From positions 1 through 64,000 of the forward strand of contig DASXIC010000039.1 in NCBI GenBank assembly GCA_036498205.1: a stretch of DNA of 64,000 bases. Reading direction: 5' to 3'. This document shows, piece by piece, positions 1 through 9,008 of this stretch. Source of the DNA: AV69 sp036498205 (lineage in GTDB: Bacteria > Verrucomicrobiota > Verrucomicrobiia > Chthoniobacterales > UBA10450). Numbering within the stretch: the first letter of the stretch is position 1; the number at the start of each line of letters is the position of its first letter. The notes below the pieces were generated by a model. The model did not search any database. It worked only from the letters and a program-made list of their open reading frames with translations, and was not told the origin of the DNA. The position numbers were made by a program, and so were the translations under genes.

Positions 1-218
1 TGTTCTTTCAGGATCGAAAGGAGTTCGTCCGGCTTGAATGCCGTAGCACCGCGAATATCAACATTCGTTTGCTCGGTCCGTTTCTGTTGTTCGCGTTCGA
101 CCAGCTTTCGTTCACGATCCCGCTCTTCCGGACGAGGGGCATCAACCGCGGTTTGTCCTTGCAGACTCGTCGTCCCAAAACTCGCGGCCAGACCCAGGAG
201 CAGAACGTGACGCCGCAT
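1..218 (-). CDS. TamA/BamA-type outer-membrane assembly protein, N-terminal fragment
   Basis: The gene runs off the left edge, so only its first 72 residues are visible. It starts with a signal peptide (MRRHVLLLGLAASFG, cleavage probably near residue 22), followed by a charged stretch rich in Glu, Arg and Gln. From about residue 53 comes VDIRGATAFKPDELLSILKE, which reads as the first strand and helix of a POTRA domain. POTRA domains precede the beta-barrel in Omp85 proteins, and TamA works with TamB to insert outer-membrane proteins. The ATG lies one base after the tamB stop, so the two are in one operon with tamB first. The barrel is outside the window, so TamA rather than BamA is inferred from the neighbour. 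Confidence 0.75.
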   Translation of the reverse strand, partial: MRRHVLLLGLAASFGTTSLQGQTAVDAPRPEERDRERKLVEREQQKRTEQTNVDIRGATAFKPDELLSILKE

Positions 219-219
219 C

Positions 220-3200
220 TCAATGGAATCGGATGAGGTATTTCACCAAGCCGCGAAATTCTCCTCCGACACCAATGTCGCCAACCAGCACCCAATTCTC
301 GTTGACCTTAAAGCGCCCCGACGCCTGTTGACGGCCGGTGCGCGGATCGACTCCGCCGACATCGACCTGCAATCGATCGAAGACCGAGTTGCTCTCTGTC
401 GGCTGACCTTTCTTAAAAACCTTTCGATAGAGCTGTTGCACAAGGAGCATGGCGGCCCGACCGGCGAGCACGCTGCTATTGCCCGCCAGTTCCTGCCTTG
501 TTGTTCCCGTAGCAAGCAACGAAATAATTTCCTCCTGAGGCAGCGGCGGCTCACTGGTGAACACTGCCTGCGGAGCAAGCGAACTGCCGTAAACGTACAC
601 CCGCACGGTATAATCGCGCACAACGGATGTTCCCTGGAGATCGATCTTGGGGTTGAATGAGTCACTTGGATCGAAGTACAAAAATCCGTTTGTGACATCG
701 AGCCGGCTGAAAGGCAACGTCGCCTCCACATTTTGAAACTTCACCGTTCCTTTTAATTCGGGGTGCAATCCGGTGCCGCCAAGGTGGAGATCGGCAATGG
801 CAGCACCGTTCGCCAGATTCCCGCGAATGGAAAAAGGATCCTTGGTCTTGATCGCGACATCGAATTTCCAGTCGCGCATCGGCGGCTCCCTGATCGAATA
901 ATCCGGACGATCCTCCACCATCGGTGGCGGCGCGGGCCGTCCCGGCAACCCGATCGGAATCAAATCAATATCTTTGAGAAAATGACTGTTCGTCAGCGCA
1001 ACGCTCCCCTTCACTGTTGCACCCATGATCGGCCCGGTCGCTTTCAACTCGGCATCGGCCCGGGCTGTGACCGAATCGTTGCGCGCGATCAAAATGCTTT
1101 CGGCACGTAAATCGAGATCGATGTTTGCTTCGGTTAATTTCGTGAAGACAACGCGGCCGCCGAGCGTGAACGGTCCTCCGGCCAGATCGCCCTGGAATCT
1201 TTCGAGCGTGAGGGTGTTGTCGCGAAAGATCAAACGCGATTGGAATCCTCTCAGCGCCGGCAATGTGGCATCGGTGAATCGAGCGGCGTTGATGGTGATG
1301 TCGCCACTCCCGGTAAAGGCAGGACGGGCAATGGTCCCCCCAACGGCGACATCCATCGCAATATCGCCATCCAACTGTTCGACCGCAGGTATGAATTGCC
1401 GCAGAAAATTGACCGAGCTGCGCGGCAAACGCACCTTCGCCTCCAGTGGGATGTTCTCATCCAGGGAAAAAGTGCTCAGGACTTTGCCGGCGTCGAAGGG
1501 AACCGACCCTGTGATCTCGACCGGCTGAATTTTCGGCTGTTTCAGCTGGCCGGTAAAATTCATTTTGTTCTGCACCGTCTCCGCCACGATTTGGAAGGTT
1601 GCGGGATCGAGGCTGGGAAGTTTCGGATTCCGCAGATCCCGGGCGTCCAGTTCGAGACGGGCCCGCAAGTCCGCCAGGGTGCCGTCAGCCTGCAACTTCA
1701 CACTGACGAATCCGCTTGCTGCCGGAGGCACGCCCAAATCGTCGAACAATTTTTTGAGGTCGAGGTTTTCCGATTGAACCGTGGCGGCGACTTTCCCGTC
1801 CCGGGGAAAAACAGGGTCGCCTGTTCCAACATTTTTCCAAATGAACGGGACCGACACATAGCCTACGGCATATTTCGCCTTTCCTTGATCGAGTTGAATT
1901 TTCGAGATCTCCAGCGTTTCACCCCTGGCCGAAACGCTGGCTTGGAAATCCATCTTGTCGCTGCCGAGGAAAACGATCGGAACATCGAGTCCGGCCGGTG
2001 AATAGGTGGCATCGATATTCGCCTGCAATGCTTTCATATTTCCCCAGCGGCCCTTGTTCCAAGTCAGCTTGAGTGAGCCGTCCTGAGCGAGGTGGGCAAA
2101 CGAGCCCCGCCCCTGCCAATTCATGGCGAACGCCCCACCGGGCTCGCTGTTGTTGCCGAAGGCCTCCAGCAATGGCTTTAGTGTGGCGACATCGGCAATG
2201 TCGATTCCAACACGGCCGACAAACGGCTTATTCCCGCGCAATTCGATTGTCCCGTGCGCGCTTACGAAATCGCGCTGGTTCATAACGGCCGTGAAATCGT
2301 TCAGGAAAATCTTACTCCGCCACAGTGAAACAGCAGTGCTCAGCTGAGGGATGGTAAGATTTCGAACTTTGAAATTCGATCCGTAAGCGTTGAACGAGCC
2401 GTCCGCTAAACTTCCATTCCAGCGTACGATTCCCGAGCCGTTAAAGGTCCCACTCACTCGATTGGGAGATTCCGTCGCCCAAAAATCTCCAACCTGATGG
2501 GCGGAAATTTTCAGTTCGGCCTCGGCCGGCTGCTGGCTGAATTTCGTCGGGTTGGCCAGAAGGTGGACCGCCCCGTTCAGGATAATTTGATTCCGGGCAC
2601 GCTGCACAACGGCGTCTTTAAGCAACAACCGGTTGCCACTTTGCTCGAATTGGGCGGTAATATTATCCGCTACATAGTCGCCACGACGGAGTGTTGCCGC
2701 CGCAAACGAGCCACTGGCAACCAGGTTATCAAACCAAGGCATGTTCTCCGGGGCCCCTCGCAGGTTCTTTTTTATCGCTAGCGTGAGATCGATTTTCTCG
2801 GCGCTGCCTTCGGCGCTCGCGACGCTCCCGGAAACGACATGCCCATTTGCCTGCAGCCATTGATCCCGAACCTCGGCCGTCCCGCTGACCTGCACTCGAC
2901 CGGAAAGGGGGTTCGCCATCGAAGAGGTAATTCCCGCGAGATCCAGATCATTGCCGCTGATCTCGAACCTGGCGGGGCTGCGTCCCAGGTCGTCTGTCCG
3001 ATCGGGCAGTTGCATCGATCCGTGCAACCGCAGCATCGATTCACCACGCGAGAGCTCAAAGGGCTGCAGAGTTGCAACGCCGTCGTGCGCCGAAACCTGG
3101 GTAGCAGCACGATCGAAAGTTGCGCCGCTCACTTGAAAATTGCGGATCACGCCGCTTCCCGATATCGCCCAGGTTTTCGGAGCGCTGAGCAGGCCAACAA

Positions 3201-4092
3201 AATCGAATGAGAGATTTTCGATTTCTCCCTCGACTGGCGCGGCGGAAAAAACGCCGAGTTTCTTTGCCGACGTGAGCGCGAGATTACGTGCCGCAACGTG
3301 CGATTTGATAAAGACCGAGCGCGCTTGTTCGGTGAGAGACGCCTCCATCTCTACCGGCCCATCGTCGAGCGTGGCGTTGATGCGAAATGTCATCGTGTGC
3401 TGACGAAGACGTGAAGCGTCGATATTCACCAAAGCGAACCGAGTTCGATCGTTCAAAACCACATCGCGGAGGACCAGGTTGCGGTTTTCGTAACTCGTGA
3501 TGCCACTAACGCGGCTCCAGGCCTCGCCCGTCGGCAACTGAAGAAGTTCGATGTTGAGAGTGCCCGCTGCACGCGGACTCAATTCAAGAAAAACATTTTG
3601 AGCGATGAAGTCATGCGCCGGATCGCGCACGATCACACTCACATCCTGCAAACGCACGCGCTCCGGAAAGACTGCCGGTAACGTCACTTTCTCGCGCGGA
3701 CGTGGCGCTGCTTTCACCCGCACCTTCGAGGGATTAATCACGATTCGTGCATTCCGCGCCTCGAGCGAATCAAGAAAATCCGGTTGCCGGCGGATAAGGG
3801 AAACGATGTTGTATTCCGCGCGAATGTAATCCGCTTCCGCTGATTCAATCGCCGCCGGCCCCGTTGGTACCACCCGCAGATTTCGAATTGTCAGGGCTGT
3901 GAAAACGTTGCCTTCGGCACGAAAATCGAGCCGCAGATTCTGCTTCGCGGCGGAGTGCACTGCGAACCAGTGAATAGCGCCCAACAAAATCGGGCGGTGA
4001 AAAATGATCAGCAGCGCAAAGATCAGGAGAATCCAGACGCGGCCCCGACTCTTCCCCTTCGGCTGCGATTTTTCGTGCTGATTGTCCGCCAC
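220..4092 (-). CDS. tamB: Translocation and assembly module protein TamB
   Basis: A 1290-residue protein with one N-terminal membrane anchor (about residues 20-40, WILLIFALLIIFHRPILLG), then a long stretch of repeated beta-strand units of the AsmA/TamB type. The C-terminal DUF490/TamB domain is clear, with EEIISLLATGTTRQELAG and the ending VGGEFRGLVKYLIRFH. In the family, TamB spans the periplasm as a lipid-conducting beta-taco and works with an Omp85 partner. The length matches TamB proteins (about 1250-1500 residues). The next gene, one base downstream, begins with a signal peptide and a POTRA domain, which supports a TamB-TamA pair. The start is 94 bases from a divergent gene, so the promoter must lie in that gap. 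Confidence 0.9.
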   Translation of the reverse strand: MADNQHEKSQPKGKSRGRVWILLIFALLIIFHRPILLGAIHWFAVHSAAKQNLRLDFRAEGNVFTALTIRNLRVVPTGPAAIESAEADYIRAEYNIVSLIRRQPDFLDSLEARNARIVINPSKVRVKAAPRPREKVTLPAVFPERVRLQDVSVIVRDPAHDFIAQNVFLELSPRAAGTLNIELLQLPTGEAWSRVSGITSYENRNLVLRDVVLNDRTRFALVNIDASRLRQHTMTFRINATLDDGPVEMEASLTEQARSVFIKSHVAARNLALTSAKKLGVFSAAPVEGEIENLSFDFVGLLSAPKTWAISGSGVIRNFQVSGATFDRAATQVSAHDGVATLQPFELSRGESMLRLHGSMQLPDRTDDLGRSPARFEISGNDLDLAGITSSMANPLSGRVQVSGTAEVRDQWLQANGHVVSGSVASAEGSAEKIDLTLAIKKNLRGAPENMPWFDNLVASGSFAAATLRRGDYVADNITAQFEQSGNRLLLKDAVVQRARNQIILNGAVHLLANPTKFSQQPAEAELKISAHQVGDFWATESPNRVSGTFNGSGIVRWNGSLADGSFNAYGSNFKVRNLTIPQLSTAVSLWRSKIFLNDFTAVMNQRDFVSAHGTIELRGNKPFVGRVGIDIADVATLKPLLEAFGNNSEPGGAFAMNWQGRGSFAHLAQDGSLKLTWNKGRWGNMKALQANIDATYSPAGLDVPIVFLGSDKMDFQASVSARGETLEISKIQLDQGKAKYAVGYVSVPFIWKNVGTGDPVFPRDGKVAATVQSENLDLKKLFDDLGVPPAASGFVSVKLQADGTLADLRARLELDARDLRNPKLPSLDPATFQIVAETVQNKMNFTGQLKQPKIQPVEITGSVPFDAGKVLSTFSLDENIPLEAKVRLPRSSVNFLRQFIPAVEQLDGDIAMDVAVGGTIARPAFTGSGDITINAARFTDATLPALRGFQSRLIFRDNTLTLERFQGDLAGGPFTLGGRVVFTKLTEANIDLDLRAESILIARNDSVTARADAELKATGPIMGATVKGSVALTNSHFLKDIDLIPIGLPGRPAPPPMVEDRPDYSIREPPMRDWKFDVAIKTKDPFSIRGNLANGAAIADLHLGGTGLHPELKGTVKFQNVEATLPFSRLDVTNGFLYFDPSDSFNPKIDLQGTSVVRDYTVRVYVYGSSLAPQAVFTSEPPLPQEEIISLLATGTTRQELAGNSSVLAGRAAMLLVQQLYRKVFKKGQPTESNSVFDRLQVDVGGVDPRTGRQQASGRFKVNENWVLVGDIGVGGEFRGLVKYLIRFH

Positions 4093-4185
4093 GGGCGCTT
4101 TATCCTATGGATTGCCTCGGAAAGAGCAACCCGGACTCGTGTTTGCTCATTGCGCGCTGGCTTTCTTCGCCGCACGCTCCTGGTA

Positions 4186-4872
4186 ATGACCAACCCGGAC
4201 AAGCTCTTCGACTATCTTGACGGCAAGCTGCCCGATTTCGAACGACACGAGCTGGAGGAGCGTTTAATGGACGACGCCCAGTTGCGGCGCGAGTTGGATG
4301 TGGCCCGGCGAATTCATGCCGGCATGCGGGCGAGGCGGAGCGAAAGTCCAGAAGTTTATGGTGAGCTGTCGGTAGAGACTGCGGCGCGGGGGCGTAGACT
4401 GACGCGTCAAATCGTGCTCGCCTTCGGCATTCTCGTGGCGGCGAACGTGATTCTGGGCCTGCTTTACATCGCGCATCACGAATGGAAAAACCCGAATCGC
4501 GCGGCCCTGGAAAATCAAACGCGCGAACAGCTGCGCCAGGCCCTGGACAAGGCCGCGGCCGATTCGCTCACCCCGCCGCCCATTGGGATCGGTGAGCTGA
4601 CCGTGACAGCGGAAAACGGACGCCTCGAGGCAGTGGTCGAAGAGATCACAATGCTGGCGCGGCGATTGAACGGAATGGCGACAAAAGGCGTACCGGACAA
4701 TGGTCGTATCGAAATCCTGACCGAGCTACCTATCAGTCGCGTGGCCGAATTCAAAAACGTGCTGACGATTATCGGCGGCGTCAAAAGCGTGGGACCGACG
4801 GAATCGGTTCCGACCGATGGCGCGTCCAATCAAAAAGTCTCGATTCTGGTCCAGGTGACAGAAGCGAAATGA
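4186..4872 (+). CDS. Anti-sigma-factor-like single-pass membrane protein
   Basis: 228 residues from the ATG at 4186. An earlier in-frame ATG at 3955 lies inside the divergent tamB and was rejected. The N-terminal 50 residues (FDYLDGKLPDFERHELEERL, then MDDAQLRRELD) look like the short helical domain of anti-sigma factors without the zinc-binding His-Cys motif. One membrane segment follows at about residues 75-95 (IVLAFGILVAANVILGLLYI). The outer part has a helical stretch and a region with ILTELPISRVAEF near the end. No sigma factor gene is adjacent, so the partner is unknown. The stop overlaps the next start by four bases (ATGA), so the two are probably translated together. Function is inferred from domain layout only. 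Confidence 0.6.
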   Translation: MTNPDKLFDYLDGKLPDFERHELEERLMDDAQLRRELDVARRIHAGMRARRSESPEVYGELSVETAARGRRLTRQIVLAFGILVAANVILGLLYIAHHEWKNPNRAALENQTREQLRQALDKAAADSLTPPPIGIGELTVTAENGRLEAVVEEITMLARRLNGMATKGVPDNGRIEILTELPISRVAEFKNVLTIIGGVKSVGPTESVPTDGASNQKVSILVQVTEAK

Positions 4873-5552
4873 TTGCCGTCACGTTCGCGTTGGCGGCTGA
4901 AAGCAGCGCCTTTCTGCGGCTTCTCCGGGATCGTAAGCGAGAAGATTTCATCACGCGTGGAAAAATTGGGGGAAAAGAAATCGCGGTCGTTCACACCGGC
5001 GTGGGATCACAAAAATGCGCGGAGCGATTGACCAAATTCCTTCGCCAAAACAAACCGGAGATGGTCATCAGCAGCGGATTCTGTGGTGGAACGAAGGACG
5101 AACTCAGACCGGGCGATCTCGTTATTGCAAAGAATTTGTCCAACGCGCAATTGGCGGATCGCGCCAGTAAACTTCTCCCGGGTGCCATCGGCGCTGACAT
5201 TTTCTCCGCTGATCGGGTGATCGATCCCGCCGCGGACCGTTATGCGATCGGTCGCAAGCACGGCGCGATCGCGATTGACATGGAAACGACGACGATCGCT
5301 CGTCTCTGCGCAGAATCTGCCATTCCGATGCTGGGTTTACGCGCAATCAGTGATTCACCAGCGGCACCCTTTCCCGCACCCCCCGACGTACTGTTCGACC
5401 TGGAACTGCAACGCACCAGATACGCTCGCCTTCTCACTCATCTCGTGCGAAACCCGGCGGTGATCGGACCCCTAGTCGGTTTTTCTAAACAAATAAAAGT
5501 GGCCAAAACCAGCTTGGCGGAAGGACTGAAGACACTACTGCGTGGAATTTAA
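4869..5552 (+). CDS. Nucleoside phosphorylase/nucleosidase family protein
   Basis: 227 residues with the PNP/UDP phosphorylase superfamily fold signature: AVVHTGVGSQKC near the start, ISSGFCGG around residue 68, AIDMETTTIARLC near 139 and GLRAISD near 158. The Met-Glu pair in IDMET and the Asp in AISD are where this superfamily binds ribose and base. Related proteins are MTA/SAH nucleosidases and the hopanoid-associated phosphorylase HpnG, and it is not possible to choose between them from sequence alone. It overlaps the upstream anti-sigma-like gene by ATGA. Its TAA stop lies within a shared TTAA with the convergent cation exporter gene. Confidence 0.7.
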   Translation: MIAVTFALAAESSAFLRLLRDRKREDFITRGKIGGKEIAVVHTGVGSQKCAERLTKFLRQNKPEMVISSGFCGGTKDELRPGDLVIAKNLSNAQLADRASKLLPGAIGADIFSADRVIDPAADRYAIGRKHGAIAIDMETTTIARLCAESAIPMLGLRAISDSPAAPFPAPPDVLFDLELQRTRYARLLTHLVRNPAVIGPLVGFSKQIKVAKTSLAEGLKTLLRGI

Positions 5553-6457
5553 GGCTCGGAGCTGGCGGGCTCGACATGAACGAGGACGTCAGCAATGCGC
5601 GGGTTTGTTCCGCGAATGGCATCCTTCACCCGGTGGGCCAGCTCATGTCCCTCGCGGACAGACATGCCGCCATTCACCTGCACATGGAGATCGACGTAGT
5701 AATTGACGCCCATTTTTCGGACAAAGCATTTATCCAAATCAACCACACCAGGCACTGCACGCGCAGCATCGCGCACGATAGCCGCGATTCCACCGCGCGG
5801 GGCAGTATCGAGAATCTCGCGCATCGCCGGAACAAGCAGACGCAGTCCGGTAGTCGCAATAATCAGACAGGCAAAAATGGCGGCCCAACTATCGGCGCTC
5901 TCCCAATTCTTTCCGCCAATCAAAGCCAGCGAAATTCCGATGAAGGCGGCAGTCGAAGTAATTGCGTCCGCCCGATGATGCCAGGCATCGGTTTGCAAGG
6001 CGCTGCTTTCGAGGGCGCGTCCGAAGCGGCTGATGGAACGAAATAACGCTTCTTTAATGAGAACGACCGCGATAAGGACAACGAGGGTGAACGGTGCCGG
6101 TGCATGATGCGGAAGAAAGAGCTCTCGCGCGCTCTGCATCGCGAGCAATAGCGCCGCGGTCAGGACACCGAATGCAACGACGATGGCCGCTAATGGCTCA
6201 GCTTTTCCGTGGCCATAAGGATGCGAGGCATCAGGCGGCCGCGCGGCGAAACGAAGCCCGCCCCAGATGACAAGCGAGCCGGCAACGTCGAGGGCCGATT
6301 CGATTCCATCGGCGATCAAAGCATAGGCGTTGCCGAAAACACCGGCGGCGATTTTGATAATGGCGAAAAGGACATTGATGCCCAATCCGAGCAGTGCGAG
6401 GCGGGCACCGGTTTGCAGATTGCTCGCCACGACGTCACCAGTAGGATGAGCATTCAT
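5549..6457 (-). CDS. Cation diffusion facilitator (CDF) family exporter
   Basis: 302 residues with six predicted membrane helices followed by a cytoplasmic ferredoxin-like domain. The metal site pairs are visible: YALIADGIESALDVAG in helix 2 (D and nearby D) and TDAWHHRADAITS in helix 5 (HxxxD-type). A conserved SHPYGHGKAEP loop lies between helices 2 and 3. These features define CDF proton-driven exporters of Zn, Mn, Fe or Co; the TDAWHHRAD pattern is closer to Mn/Fe-type than to ZitB-type proteins, but substrate is not certain. The start codon overlaps that of the divergent reductase gene within a CATG. Confidence 0.88.
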   Translation of the reverse strand: MNAHPTGDVVASNLQTGARLALLGLGINVLFAIIKIAAGVFGNAYALIADGIESALDVAGSLVIWGGLRFAARPPDASHPYGHGKAEPLAAIVVAFGVLTAALLLAMQSARELFLPHHAPAPFTLVVLIAVVLIKEALFRSISRFGRALESSALQTDAWHHRADAITSTAAFIGISLALIGGKNWESADSWAAIFACLIIATTGLRLLVPAMREILDTAPRGGIAAIVRDAARAVPGVVDLDKCFVRKMGVNYYVDLHVQVNGGMSVREGHELAHRVKDAIRGTNPRIADVLVHVEPASSEP

Positions 6458-7457
6458 GCAGAAAGAAACGTTTAACGCAGCCGTTTACGACGCGCACGGA
6501 ATTCCTGCCGAGGTTTTGCGGGTGGAAGCCCGGCCGTGGCCAAAGCCGGCGCCGAATGAGGCGATTGTGGTTATGCGCGCTGCGCCCATTAATCCTGCGG
6601 ACCTGAATCAAATCGAAGGGAAATATCCGCTCCGTTTTCCGCTGCCAGCGACGCCCGGATTCGAGGGATCGGGTGTGGTGAGCGAGATCGGAAACGAGGT
6701 CCAAGATGTCGAGCCCGGGGCGCACGTAATCCTGCCGCACAATATTGGAACCTGGCGCGAAGCTTGCGCGGTTCGAGCAAGCGAGCTCGTTGTTGTTCCA
6801 AAGGAAATCGACCTGATCCAGGCCGCGATGTTGAAGATCAATCCGCTGACGGCGTGGCGGCTCCTGCATGGTTATGTCGAGCTGAAAAAAGACGACTGGG
6901 TGATTCAAAATGCTGCGAACTCGGCCGCGGGACAGGCGGTCATTCAAATTGCGCGGGAACTGGGACTGAGAACTGTCAACGTCGTCCGCCGGGAAGAGTT
7001 GGTAGAAGACCTGCGCGTGCAAGGTGGAGACGTCGTGCTCATCGACGGCGAAGCCCTTCGTGACGATGTGAAGGAGGCGACCGCTGGCGCGCCGGTTCGC
7101 CTTGGACTAAATGCAGTCGGTGGAGAGAGCGCCCTGCGTTTGATGAATTGCCTTGCTCCCGGCGCCACTCTGGTGACGTACGGCGCGATGAGTCTGCAGC
7201 CGCTGAAGATTCCCAATGGTCTGCTCATTTTCAAAGATCTCCGGTTTCGGGGAATCTGGATTAACAAATGGTACGACAACGCCTCGACTTCGGAACGAAT
7301 GGAGGCGTTTAGGCCAATTTTTGAAATGGCCAGCCGCGGTTTGTTGCGCACGAAAGTGGAAAAAACTTATTCGCTTGAAGAAATCAAAGAGGCCATCGGG
7401 CGCGCTGCCGAGCCGAAACGGAACGGCAAGATTGTTTTTGATTTTAATAAGGTGTAG
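6456..7457 (+). CDS. MECR-like 2-enoyl thioester reductase / quinone oxidoreductase (MDR family)
   Basis: 333 residues of the zinc-independent medium-chain dehydrogenase/reductase family. It has the N-terminal catalytic domain (INPADLNQIEGKYPL, ATPGFEGSGVV) and the NADPH-binding Rossmann domain (NAANSAAGQAVIQIARELG, then NVVRREEL). The phrase INPLTAWRLL and the NVVR after the Rossmann helix are typical of mitochondrial-type trans-2-enoyl-CoA/ACP reductases (MECR/Etr1), so reduction of an enoyl thioester is the best guess. A general NADPH:quinone reductase remains possible. The gene is divergent from the CDF exporter and has no close partner downstream. Confidence 0.8.
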   Translation: MQKETFNAAVYDAHGIPAEVLRVEARPWPKPAPNEAIVVMRAAPINPADLNQIEGKYPLRFPLPATPGFEGSGVVSEIGNEVQDVEPGAHVILPHNIGTWREACAVRASELVVVPKEIDLIQAAMLKINPLTAWRLLHGYVELKKDDWVIQNAANSAAGQAVIQIARELGLRTVNVVRREELVEDLRVQGGDVVLIDGEALRDDVKEATAGAPVRLGLNAVGGESALRLMNCLAPGATLVTYGAMSLQPLKIPNGLLIFKDLRFRGIWINKWYDNASTSERMEAFRPIFEMASRGLLRTKVEKTYSLEEIKEAIGRAAEPKRNGKIVFDFNKV

Positions 7458-7508
7458 CAGCCGCATCGTCCTGGAAGCCGAGCCCGAGCCTTGTGCTGTG
7501 CTTACAAC

Positions 7509-7534
7509 TGTAGCCCCCTCGCTCTGTCGAGGCG
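7509..7534 (+). repeat. Dispersed hairpin repeat, family 1, copy 1
   Basis: The 26 bases begin TGTAGCCCCCTCG, then loop CTCTGT, then CGAGGCG. CCTCG pairs with CGAGG across the six-base loop. The same core occurs at 41985-42010 and 44306-44331 on the other strand, always between genes. This looks like a REP-type palindromic repeat, or possibly a degenerate transcription terminator without a T-run. Confidence 0.65.
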
Positions 7535-7581
7535 TCTTCGAGTGATTAATAACCCGAACGGAATGCAATTAACTCGAATCG

Positions 7582-8763
7582 ATGTCTAAAATTCTCGTAG
7601 TGGGCGCGGGCATCAACGGCGTCACCGCCGCCATCGAATTACACAATCGCGGGCATAAGGTCTCCCTGATTGATCCCGGGCCGTTGCCGCATCCCCTCGC
7701 CGCCTCAACCGATATTAGCAAAGCCGTTCGCGCAGCATACGGCGACGACAGGGATTACACGGCGCTGGCTGAGCGCTCGATCAAGCTTTGGCGGGAGTGG
7801 AATGAAAAATTCGGCGTCGAATTGTACCACGAAGTTACGTTTTTGTTTTTGCGTCAGCGAGCAATGCAGCCAGGGGATTTCGAGTACGAGAGTTTTGAGC
7901 TGCTCAGAAAAGGCGGCCACAGAGTCGAACGAATTGATTCGAGCACGCTGCGGAAACGTTTTCCGGCCTGGACCTCCGGGCATTATCCGGATGGGTTTAT
8001 CGATCTGGAAGCGGGCTATGCGGAAAGCGGTCGCGTCGTGTCGCAGCTTGTTGAGCATGCCAAATCGCTCGGCGTTGAATTGCGCGAAAACTCCCGGTTC
8101 GCCAGCCTCAGCCGGCATCATGATCGCGTAAGCGGTGTTTTGCTGCAAAATGGCGAGTCACTCCCTGCGGATGCAGTCGTGATGGCTGTTGGTGCATGGA
8201 CGCCATATCTCCTGCCATCGACGCGAAAGTTTTTTCGGGCGACTGGGCATCCCGTTTTTCATCTCAAACCGCGAGAGCCGGAATTGTTCGAGCCGGCGCG
8301 ATTTCCAATCTTCGGAGCGGATCTGTCTTCAACCGGCTACTACGGTTTTCCGCTTGGGCGCGAAGGCGTCGTCAAAGTCGCAAACCACGGACCAGGCAGG
8401 GAAATGTCGCCCGAATCTACGGAGCGGGTGGTAACGGCCGAAGAAGAAAGCAAGATGCGCGAATTTCTCGCGCAAAATTTGCCGGCGCTGGCCGATGCGC
8501 CAATCGCTTACACGCGAGTCTGTTTGTATTGCGATACACATGACGGCGATTTTTGGATTGCCCCCGATCCGGACTGCGCCGGATTAATCATTGCCGCGGG
8601 CGACAACGGTCATGGATTCAAATTTGCGCCAGTTTTAGGAGAGATTATTGCCGACGCGGTGGAGGCCAGAGAAAATCCTTTGCTGGAAAAATTCCGCTGG
8701 CGCCCTGAGGTACAGCCGGGTGGCAAGAAGGAGGCCGCGCGTTTTTTGCCAGTGAGATCATAA
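7582..8763 (+). CDS. FAD-dependent amine/amino-acid oxidase (DAO family, sarcosine oxidase-like)
   Basis: 393 residues. The N-terminal Rossmann motif VVGAGINGVTAAIELHNRG binds FAD, followed by the acidic end of strand 2 (SLIDPG). The middle includes ESGRVVSQLVEHAKSLGVEL and the second FAD contact AVVMAVGAWTPYLLP. The C-terminal GDNGHGFKFAPVLGEIIAD is the flavin-proximal motif of the monomeric sarcosine oxidase/N-methyltryptophan oxidase group. The family oxidises secondary or tertiary amines and yields H2O2. It stands alone between two repeat-bearing gaps, so its substrate cannot be guessed from context. Confidence 0.8.
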   Translation: MSKILVVGAGINGVTAAIELHNRGHKVSLIDPGPLPHPLAASTDISKAVRAAYGDDRDYTALAERSIKLWREWNEKFGVELYHEVTFLFLRQRAMQPGDFEYESFELLRKGGHRVERIDSSTLRKRFPAWTSGHYPDGFIDLEAGYAESGRVVSQLVEHAKSLGVELRENSRFASLSRHHDRVSGVLLQNGESLPADAVVMAVGAWTPYLLPSTRKFFRATGHPVFHLKPREPELFEPARFPIFGADLSSTGYYGFPLGREGVVKVANHGPGREMSPESTERVVTAEEESKMREFLAQNLPALADAPIAYTRVCLYCDTHDGDFWIAPDPDCAGLIIAAGDNGHGFKFAPVLGEIIADAVEARENPLLEKFRWRPEVQPGGKKEAARFLPVRS

Positions 8764-8809
8764 ACCCTGCGATTTCACGGACACATCAGCGCCTCCGGCT
8801 ACGGTCTTT

Positions 8810-8882
8810 GATCCGCTGATGAACGGCCTCGAGGTAGGGGGAGTTGACCTGACGGTTTGGTGAACCGCCCCTATCAGCGATC
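8810..8882. repeat. Imperfect long inverted element, 73 bases
   Basis: Outer arms GATCCGCTGAT (8810-8820) and ATCAGCGATC (8873-8882) are complementary apart from one bulged base. Inside, GGTAGGGG and CCCCTATC pair with one mismatch, and CGGTT-TGGTG-AACCG closes the centre (8853-8867). No reading frame crosses it convincingly. It lies 46 bases after the amine oxidase stop and may be a terminator-like hairpin, a miniature mobile repeat or a small RNA. Confidence 0.45.
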
Positions 8883-8900
8883 TAGCTCTATTCGTTAATT

Positions 8901-8928
8901 TCCGCTGAGGACAGCGGACACTACAGCA
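8901..8928 (+). repeat. REP-like hairpin, family 2, copy 1 (left half of a REPIN-like pair)
   Basis: TCCGCTG-AGGA-CAGCGGA forms a seven-base-pair stem with an AGGA tetraloop (8901-8918), followed by the tail CACTACAGCA. A second copy in inverse orientation lies about 90 bases downstream at 9009-9036. Confidence 0.65.
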
Positions 8929-9008
8929 CGGATTTGTACTCGCCGTTTTGGCAAAAACAGAGCGAGACTCTTATTTGTCTCGGGCGAGCGGACGTTAGAA
9001 GAACTGCC

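Noticed and set aside
1240..2001. A 253-residue open frame on plus inside tamB
   Set aside because: It lies antisense to the TamB repeat region and shows no family motif.
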